From Thiomicrospira microaerophila (lineage in GTDB: Bacteria; Pseudomonadota; Gammaproteobacteria; Thiomicrospirales; Thiomicrospiraceae), in NCBI RefSeq assembly GCF_000934765.1, contig NZ_JYNN01000022.1, positions 1 through 50,379 on the forward strand: a DNA stretch of 50,379 bases, given 5' to 3'. The notes under the pieces are model-generated. The model had not been told where the DNA came from. It made no database searches and saw only the letters and a program-made list of their open reading frames with translations. Numbering within the stretch: the first letter of the stretch is position 1; the number at the start of each line of letters is the position of its first letter. The translations under genes were made by a program, and so were the position numbers. Of this stretch, positions 45,748 to 50,379 are shown piece after piece.

Positions 45748-46143
45748 ATGAATAGCATTTACGACATACGTCTTCACAACGCGCAACTCTTGGTTAATTT
45801 TATTGGCAACAAAACACTTTTCTCAGAGAGAATTGAGCGTTCGCCTACCCAAGTAAGTCGCATCATCGGTTTGAATCCAACACGTAATATTGGAGAAAAA
45901 CTTGCGCGCCATATTGAGCATTGTTTTTGCTTGCCTAAGTTTTGGTTAGACCAGCCGCATCAGCAAACCGAAAACATTGACAAGCAGATTAACACCATCA
46001 ACCAAGATCGATATGAACACTTGCATCATGTGCTGTGCGAACTCTATCAGGCGACCATTACTAAGCGCATTGACGCGTCTACTTATGAGCGTTTAGTCTT
46101 AGTGCTTGAGCATCATAAATCAACTGTGTCCAGTTCCAGTTAG
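45748..46143 (+). CDS. HTH (XRE/phage-repressor-like) protein divergent from the BLUF operon
   Basis: 131-residue protein whose first 70 residues show the pattern of small Cro/C1-type DNA-binding domains: LLVNFIGNKTLFSERIERS, then TQVSRIIG, then RNIGEKLARHIEHCF, then FWLDQPH. The C-terminal half is helical with no known domain (RYEHLHHVLCELYQATIT). It shares a 68-bp promoter region with the BLUF gene, so it may regulate it. In E. coli a BLUF protein acts on the MerR-type repressor BluR; a BLUF-HTH pairing here would be analogous but uses a different HTH family. Confidence 0.7.
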   Translation: MNSIYDIRLHNAQLLVNFIGNKTLFSERIERSPTQVSRIIGLNPTRNIGEKLARHIEHCFCLPKFWLDQPHQQTENIDKQINTINQDRYEHLHHVLCELYQATITKRIDASTYERLVLVLEHHKSTVSSSS

Positions 46144-46296
46144 GTAGCTATCCCATTGGCTGTACCATCTTGATACATAGTTTAACGCTTTCATTTTCAC
46201 TGTCAACAAAACCAAACTTTAAATTACATAATTTTTCTATAATCTGCCAATAAAATTTATTTATTGCTACACGGCTACAACTTAAGAAAAAAGCCA

Positions 46297-46329
46297 GTCA
46301 TTGCGAGGAGCGGAGCGACGCGGCAATCT
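46297..46329 (+). repeat. REP-like interspersed repeat
   Basis: GTCATTGCGAGGAGCGGAGC followed by GACGCGGCAATCT is an imperfect inverted repeat (ATTGCG/CGGCAAT) of a type scattered between genes in many bacteria. A truncated copy is at 37451-37466. Confidence 0.75.
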
Positions 46330-46350
46330 CTCAAAGTCCGAGCCATTTGG

Positions 46351-46372
46351 ATCCTGCGACTTCGCGCAGGAT
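46351..46372. repeat. Hairpin repeat beside the REP-like element
   Basis: ATCCTGCG and CGCAGGAT form perfect 8-bp arms with a six-base loop. It stands 30 nt downstream of the hslO stop on the minus strand and may act as its 3' hairpin. The rest of 46144-46296 is AT-rich with no ORF. Confidence 0.7.
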
Positions 46373-46401
46373 GACGACGAAAGCCAACTATCCGGGTTAA
46401 A

Positions 46402-47250
46402 TTACTGGGTGCCAAATAGATTATCTAGGTCTTCGCTGTTAAAGCGCTCGTGGTAGTTACACATTTCATTAAACACGACAATTTCCCCTTGTTCTTGAAG
46501 TAGCGTGCGGGCTTCTTCCTCACCGAGTGATTTAAGCATGGTAGCAACTCGTTCACGGTCTTGGTTGCATTCATAGGCCAAGGGTTTGGCTTCAAATACT
46601 TCGACCACTTCTTCGTGAAACAGGCGTGTTAGCAGGGTTTCATTGTCTAGCTCAAGCAGTTCTTCATCTTTTAGGGTTGAGGCGAGGTGTTGGATACGAT
46701 CCCAGGCATCGGCGTCACTGGTTTCGATATCGGGCATTTTTTGTAAATACAAGGCGCCTACCGCTTGGTCATTTACGCTGATCCAAAGCCGAGTATCCAG
46801 TTGTTCTGATTGCGATAGAAAGTGTTCCAGTGAGCCAACCAGCTGTTCACCTTCGCGGCTGACATAAGATTGGTAGATGTGGTCGGTTTGGGTGTTTTCC
46901 AATGACAGTAAAATTTGCCCCTCGCCTAATAGGGCATCCGCGTCGTTTTGGTCGGTAATCGGTTGGTTGGTTTTTGCCATGCCTTTGAGTTTGAGTTGAT
47001 GGTTTACTTCTACAACCAATAGGTTGACCGGGCCTTGGCCTTGCACTTGTAGCGTGATTTTTCCTTGGTGTTTAATGCCGTTTGCCAGTAGCACATTAAA
47101 GGCGGTTAGCTCGCCTAACAGCTGTTGCAATGGCGTTGGATAATGGCGATCTTTGAGCATAGACAACCAGGCCTGGTTGAGCAGGAGGCGTTGTCCACGT
47201 ATGGCGTGATCTTTAAACAGAAAACGTTGAATAGAATCTTGGGTTGGCAT
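46402..47250 (-). CDS. hslO: Hsp33-type chaperonin HslO with incomplete zinc centre
   Basis: 282-residue protein with full-length similarity to the redox chaperone Hsp33 (FLFKDHAIRGQRLLLN at the start; GEEEARTLLQEQGEIVV before the end). Normally a C-terminal CxC and CxxC bind zinc and sense oxidation. Here the first pair reads YECNQDRERV (Cys228, Gln230) and the second FNEMCNYHERF (Asn261, Cys264). The spacing matches E. coli Cys232/234/265/268, so exactly two of four cysteines are replaced. Redox activation must be altered or lost. Single gene, divergent from the DUF389 gene; it includes an exact iterated palindrome encoding NQAWL. Confidence 0.9.
   Translation of the reverse strand: MPTQDSIQRFLFKDHAIRGQRLLLNQAWLSMLKDRHYPTPLQQLLGELTAFNVLLANGIKHQGKITLQVQGQGPVNLLVVEVNHQLKLKGMAKTNQPITDQNDADALLGEGQILLSLENTQTDHIYQSYVSREGEQLVGSLEHFLSQSEQLDTRLWISVNDQAVGALYLQKMPDIETSDADAWDRIQHLASTLKDEELLELDNETLLTRLFHEEVVEVFEAKPLAYECNQDRERVATMLKSLGEEEARTLLQEQGEIVVFNEMCNYHERFNSEDLDNLFGTQ
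47164..47179. repeat. Iterated palindrome copy (16/16)
   Basis: Exact CAACCAGGCCTGGTTG inside hslO, read as NQAWL on the minus strand. Confidence 0.9.
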
Positions 47251-47374
47251 AGTAAATCCTTTTATAAAAATAGCGGTGTTGCGCTATTATATAGGCGTTT
47301 GCGACTTGATAAAAACCTTCGCAAAATTAGACGGCCCAAAAGGCCTTTTTACAATGAATTAAGAGATAAGTTGA

Positions 47375-49351
47375 ATGATATCTGAACAAGAAATTGATCA
47401 AGTAGTGGCGCAGAGCATTGAGCAGGTAAAGCCTTTACCTAAAGATTTGGTGCTGATTGATCCAGCGCAATCTGAAGAGCGAAAACAGGCGGTGCGCGAG
47501 TTATTAACCGCGCAGGGGTTGGATGTTGAATTTTTTAGTTGTGCTGAGGGCATGGAGATTGAACACTGTTTGCCTGAAGCACGCCGCTATTGGCTCGATT
47601 TGTCGGATGAGCAGGTGGTTGAGTTATTTAAATACTTGCCCAAAATGGGAAGTAGCGTTCCGCTGGCGTTGCTGCCAAATGATAACAATAAAAACGCGCA
47701 AAGCTTTTTTGGTATAACCCGCAAGTTAAAAGAGGCGGTGGCCGATGGCGTGGATAAAACCAAGGTGGTCAAAGCTGATTTGCTGATGTGTAATGGTCAA
47801 ATTGTGTTGGCGAGTGTGGTGCTGGGTGAAAAGTTAGGCGCTCGTGCTATGGATGACAAGCAAGATGCCCCGTTTTGGAAGCAGGCCTGGTTAGACTGGA
47901 AAGAAACCTATCAAGCGGTAAAGCGCTCAACGCCGCAGTTGTTTAAAATAAAAACCGGAAAAAAACAATCGATTAATACCGCGGCTCTGAGTATTTGGGT
48001 AGAGCCCCATTCCAGTTCGGCGGCGATTACACGTGGGCTAGAAACGAATTTTAACTTTAATGATGGTCGAATGAATGCGGTAATTTTTGCACCTAATTCC
48101 TTAATGGGCTATGGTTGGCATTGGTTCAAATCCTATGTATTAGGTCAGCGCCAATTGACGCTACTGGCAGATACCTTTGGTTTGGTGCAGTCAAATAGTT
48201 TGCGCATTAAGGCGCAGCGAGACGTTGAGTTTTTTATCGATAATCAGCCACATCAGGCGCAAGAGATTAAATTAGATGTGCGTGAACAGGCGATTCATCT
48301 GATACCTGGGCGCTTGCTGGCCGATGACGACACCACGCGCAAAACCCATAAGGAGGTGTTTAAAGTACAAGGCTTGCCTCGTGATGCCGATGCGATTGAA
48401 AAGGTTGGTAAGCCACTGCCTTTGTTTGACCAAGCGCATGAAGAAGATTATAAGCATGTTTTTGTAGAGCTGCGCCAAAGCGCCCTGACCACTTCGCCCT
48501 ATATGGTGTTGATGGTGTTATCTACTTTGTTGGCGACGTTTGGTTTGATGGCGAATTCGACCTCGGTGGTGATTGGTGCGATGATTTTGGCTCCTTTGAT
48601 GGCGCCGATTGTATCTTTGGCCATGGGGATGGCGCGGGGTGAAGGGGGTTTAACGGTTTCATCGATCAAAACCCTGTTGATTGGTTTGTTTTTAGCTTTG
48701 ATGAGTGCGATGGTTGCGACTTGGATAGTGGATATTCAATATGTCACGAATGAGATTGCGGGACGACTTAATCCAACGCTGCTGGATCTGGGCGTGGCGG
48801 TGGTGTCTGGGATTGCGGGTGCTTATGCCTATGCCAAATCGGAAGTGGCTAAAACCCTAGCAGGCGTGGCAATTGCGGTGGCGCTGGTGCCGCCATTAGC
48901 CGTGACGGGTATCGGGTTGGGCTGGATGGACTGGTCGGTAATTTATGGTTCGTTTTTATTATTTATTACCAACTTATTTGGTATTGCCGCGGGCGCGGCG
49001 ATCACCTTTTGGGTGATGGGTTATACCAGTTTTGCGCGTGCCAAGAAGGGCTTTGGTGCGTCGACCTTGATTGTGGGATTGTTGGCGATTCCATTGGCGT
49101 TTGCGTTTTGGCAAATGGATCAAAAAAGCAGTTTAACCAATAGCTTAGAAGGCATGGAGTTGGTTATTAATGATACAGCCATTCGCTTGGAAAGCGTCGA
49201 TGTCCAGTGGGCAAGCACACCGAGCGTCAAGCTGAATGTGGTTAGTAGCCAAACCCTGTCGGATGAGGTGTTTGATGAGCTAGCTGAAGCCCTAAGCATC
49301 AAAACAGGTGTTGAAGCCCAATACCGTTTTACACCCCAGTTGATGCGTTAA
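47375..49351 (+). CDS. DUF389/TIGR00341 family membrane protein with N-terminal kinase-like domain
   Basis: 658-residue protein. Residues about 1-330 are soluble and contain a segment (PLALLPNDNNKNAQSFFGI, then ADLLMCNGQIVLASVVLG, and the later MNAVIFAPNSLMG) resembling the diacylglycerol-kinase/NAD-kinase catalytic fold. Residues about 375-590 hold six or so TM helices with the DUF389 signature (VVIGAMILAPLMAPIVSLAM and ALVPPLAVTGIGLG). A short periplasmic tail ends the protein. Substrate and function are not known. It contains CAGGCCTGGTTA at 47882-47893. Single gene. Confidence 0.8.
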   Translation: MISEQEIDQVVAQSIEQVKPLPKDLVLIDPAQSEERKQAVRELLTAQGLDVEFFSCAEGMEIEHCLPEARRYWLDLSDEQVVELFKYLPKMGSSVPLALLPNDNNKNAQSFFGITRKLKEAVADGVDKTKVVKADLLMCNGQIVLASVVLGEKLGARAMDDKQDAPFWKQAWLDWKETYQAVKRSTPQLFKIKTGKKQSINTAALSIWVEPHSSSAAITRGLETNFNFNDGRMNAVIFAPNSLMGYGWHWFKSYVLGQRQLTLLADTFGLVQSNSLRIKAQRDVEFFIDNQPHQAQEIKLDVREQAIHLIPGRLLADDDTTRKTHKEVFKVQGLPRDADAIEKVGKPLPLFDQAHEEDYKHVFVELRQSALTTSPYMVLMVLSTLLATFGLMANSTSVVIGAMILAPLMAPIVSLAMGMARGEGGLTVSSIKTLLIGLFLALMSAMVATWIVDIQYVTNEIAGRLNPTLLDLGVAVVSGIAGAYAYAKSEVAKTLAGVAIAVALVPPLAVTGIGLGWMDWSVIYGSFLLFITNLFGIAAGAAITFWVMGYTSFARAKKGFGASTLIVGLLAIPLAFAFWQMDQKSSLTNSLEGMELVINDTAIRLESVDVQWASTPSVKLNVVSSQTLSDEVFDELAEALSIKTGVEAQYRFTPQLMR

Positions 49352-49359
49352 ATCTCGTT

Positions 49360-49386
49360 TTGGCACTGTTGTAGCCTGTGTATAAT
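49360..49386 (+). promoter_or_regulatory. Promoter of the antitoxin gene
   Basis: TATAAT at 49381-49386 is a consensus -10 box; TTGGCA at 49360-49365 is a good -35 with a rather short 15-bp spacer. It lies just after the DUF389 stop and 34 bp before the antitoxin ATG. Confidence 0.6.
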
Positions 49387-49393
49387 GGTGTCA

Positions 49394-49403
49394 ATACATG
49401 TAT
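49394..49403. promoter_or_regulatory. Palindrome, candidate operator of the antitoxin
   Basis: ATACATGTAT is a perfect 10-bp palindrome between the -10 box and the start codon, the usual place for autoregulation by a ribbon-helix-helix antitoxin. Binding is inference. Confidence 0.45.
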
Positions 49404-49419
49404 CTACAAGGTTGGTGAA

Positions 49420-49662
49420 ATGAAAAAAGCAATAAATATTCGTATGGATGTTAACCTGCTCTCTGAGTTGGACGGTTATGCAGAAGAGTTGGAGCGCTCG
49501 CGCACTTATTTGATTGAGAAAGCGGTAAGCACTTACGTCGATACGCTTGATGAGATGCTGGCTGATAAACGCATTGATGCCCTGAAATCAGGACAGTCAA
49601 CGGTGGTTTCAATGGAGGATGTGTTTAAAAATGCGGGCTTGAATGTATTAAGTCGTGTTTGA
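49420..49662 (+). CDS. Ribbon-helix-helix antitoxin (ParD/CopG-like)
   Basis: 80-residue protein beginning MKKAINIRMDVNLLSELD with the helix pair ELERSRTYLIEKAVSTYVD, typical of RHH antitoxins; the C-terminal tail would wrap a RelE/ParE toxin. I chose the ATG at 49420 over an upstream in-frame start at 49378 that lies inside the promoter. Its last codons overlap the start of the toxin reading frame by 8 nt, the usual antitoxin-toxin arrangement. The gene looks intact although its toxin is broken. Confidence 0.85.
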   Translation: MKKAINIRMDVNLLSELDGYAEELERSRTYLIEKAVSTYVDTLDEMLADKRIDALKSGQSTVVSMEDVFKNAGLNVLSRV

Positions 49663-49847
49663 AAAACAGGCAGAAAAAGAGTTCTTGAAGCTTGATAAGC
49701 AAGCGCAAGTGCGTATTGCCGTTAAAAGGCAGGCATCAAGGTAAGTTTCGTAAGTGTGCGGGTGATTATCGTATAGTTTATTTGCGAGAAAATGATTTGT
49801 TGCTGATTACGCTAATTCGCATCGCCCATCGTAAAGAGGTGTACTGA
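49655..49847 (+). pseudogene. RelE/ParE-type toxin, internally deleted and frameshifted
   Basis: The GTG frame at 49655 reads MFEKQAEKEFLKLDKQAQVR and stops soon after. The continuation in another frame gives GKFRKCAGDYRIVYLRENDL, then IRIAHRKEVY, ending at 49847. These are the two ends of a RelE/ParE toxin, but the middle (about 25 codons, normally the P..KLKG strand) is missing and the frame is shifted. 193 nt in total versus about 260-270 expected. The toxin is probably dead, leaving an orphan antitoxin. Confidence 0.8.
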
Positions 49848-49910
49848 TTCAAGATTTCTTATTTCTATGGTTGTGTTTGTGCTGTAGGTTTTTAATTTAC
49901 CTTTAGTTTT

Positions 49911-49930
49911 TTAGGAAGTATACTTCTTAA
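49911..49930. promoter_or_regulatory. Near-perfect 20-bp palindrome upstream of the ATPase gene
   Basis: TTAGGAAGTATACTTCTTAA; the inner 12 bases GAAGTATACTTC are a perfect palindrome, and the outer three base pairs also match, with one mismatched pair between. It lies 26 bp before the ATG; a half-site GGAAGTAT recurs at 49947. Possible autoregulatory operator. Confidence 0.45.
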
Positions 49931-49956
49931 TAGTGTTGTAATTTACGGAAGTATGT

Positions 49957-50230
49957 ATGAGGGAATTGTTAGTTGAACAAAATCTGCATTGGACGCAGTT
50001 ACCTAAGGCTTATGCTTATCGTCAAGCCTTTAGCAAATTAGTTAGCTATTTGCCGTTAAAGCAGGTGGTAACCATTAGCGGTATTCGGCGTTGTGGAAAA
50101 AGTACCTTGGCGAAGATGGCGATTAAACATTTAATTGATGAAGGCCTAAATCCAGCGAATATTTTGTTCGTTAATTTGGAGCAACCGCTGTTTTTAGAAT
50201 ATCGCCATGATCCTAGGAGCCTGTCGGACT
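49957..50230 (+). pseudogene. AAA+ ATPase (DUF4143-type) truncated by a MITE
   Basis: The reading frame codes for the N-terminus of an AAA-family ATPase: QLPKAYAYRQAF, then VTISGIRRCGKSTLAKMAI with the Walker A lysine, then NILFVNLEQPLFLEY. This matches the start of the roughly 400-residue ATPase/DUF4143 family. At codon 86 it runs into the MITE at 50213; RSLSD and the stop come from the element. Everything after the Walker A region (Walker B, the DUF4143 domain) is cut off or lies beyond the window. Probably inactivated. Confidence 0.8.
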
Positions 50231-50379
50231 AAAGCCAATCGGCTGCAAAAAAGCTGGATTTGGCCATTTTTTGTCCACTTCCTCGTCAAATAGCTAGCTA
50301 TTCTCCTCGGAATTGAACAAAAACTGACTCAAACCAGACTTTTTTTCGCTTCGACCGGTTTAGTCCGACAGGCTCCTAG
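50213..50379. mobile_element. MITE copy 2 (167 bp), inserted in the ATPase gene
   Basis: Full element, from CTAGGAGCC to GGCTCCTAG, ending at the last base of the window. It is nearly identical to copy 1 in reverse orientation (a few substitutions and one or two single-base length differences in T runs), so both moved recently. No ORF. It interrupts the ATPase gene. Confidence 0.93.

Overview
The window looks like a chromosome segment of a sulfur-oxidising gammaproteobacterium, probably of the Thiomicrospira/Hydrogenovibrio/Thiomicrorhabdus kind. That placement is inference. It rests on a flavocytochrome c sulfide dehydrogenase operon, several small periplasmic c-type cytochromes, gammaproteobacterial gene orders (lptD-surA-pdxA-rsmA-apaH with divergent amgK-murU; miaB-phoH-ybeY-corC-lnt) and moderate GC. 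No rRNA, tRNA, CRISPR array or complete transposase gene was seen.

Layout. 1-1640 is a decayed accessory patch: a coiled-coil membrane protein with a 21-bp tandem repeat, the wreck of an Rpn/YhgA-type nuclease gene, two small unknown ORFs and short repeats. 1648-8770 is an LPS locus: gmhA, hldE, a GT9 heptosyltransferase and gmhB, then an O-antigen ligase, a CDP-glycerol-transferase-like protein and a GT4 enzyme. 8877-12863 (minus strand) holds dps, the sulfide dehydrogenase operon and a Pcm-like methyltransferase. 13055-18490 is miaB-phoH-ybeY-corC-lnt. 18645-25248 (minus strand) is the lptD-surA-pdxA-rsmA-apaH operon plus a small membrane protein; amgK-murU is divergent. 27063-30538 holds a two-repeat lipoprotein of unknown function, a DUF481-like outer-membrane protein and kdsD. 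30934-36815 holds metE, two monohaem cytochromes, a small membrane protein, rsgA, a HicA-like protein and yaaA. 36951-46143 is a signalling block: an orphan HPt protein, a PAS-GGDEF diguanylate cyclase, a PAS-GGDEF-EAL protein, a CheB-CheR-PAS fusion, a BLUF blue-light sensor and a divergent HTH protein. 46402-50213 holds an Hsp33 that lacks two zinc cysteines, a DUF389 membrane protein, a toxin-antitoxin locus with a wrecked toxin, and an ATPase gene cut by a MITE.

Two signals cross gene boundaries. The first is the 16-bp perfect palindrome CAACCAGGCCTGGTTG. It occurs four times exactly and four more times with one mismatch, with many shorter derivatives, mostly inside genes, where it encodes NQAWL or QPGLV. 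It behaves like a genome-wide iterated palindrome (HIP1-like or uptake-signal-like) and is the most novel-looking item here. The second is a 165-167 bp MITE with 21-bp perfect terminal inverted repeats flanked by CTAG: two full copies, each supplying the last codons and stop of a gene (lnt and the ATPase), plus two solo ends.

The most coherent system is the light/c-di-GMP block. A BLUF protein with every flavin-pocket residue sits 27 nt ahead of cheB-cheR-PAS, which is 2 nt ahead of PAS-GGDEF-EAL. A PAS-GGDEF paralogue follows, and a divergent HTH gene shares a palindrome-bearing intergenic region with the BLUF gene.
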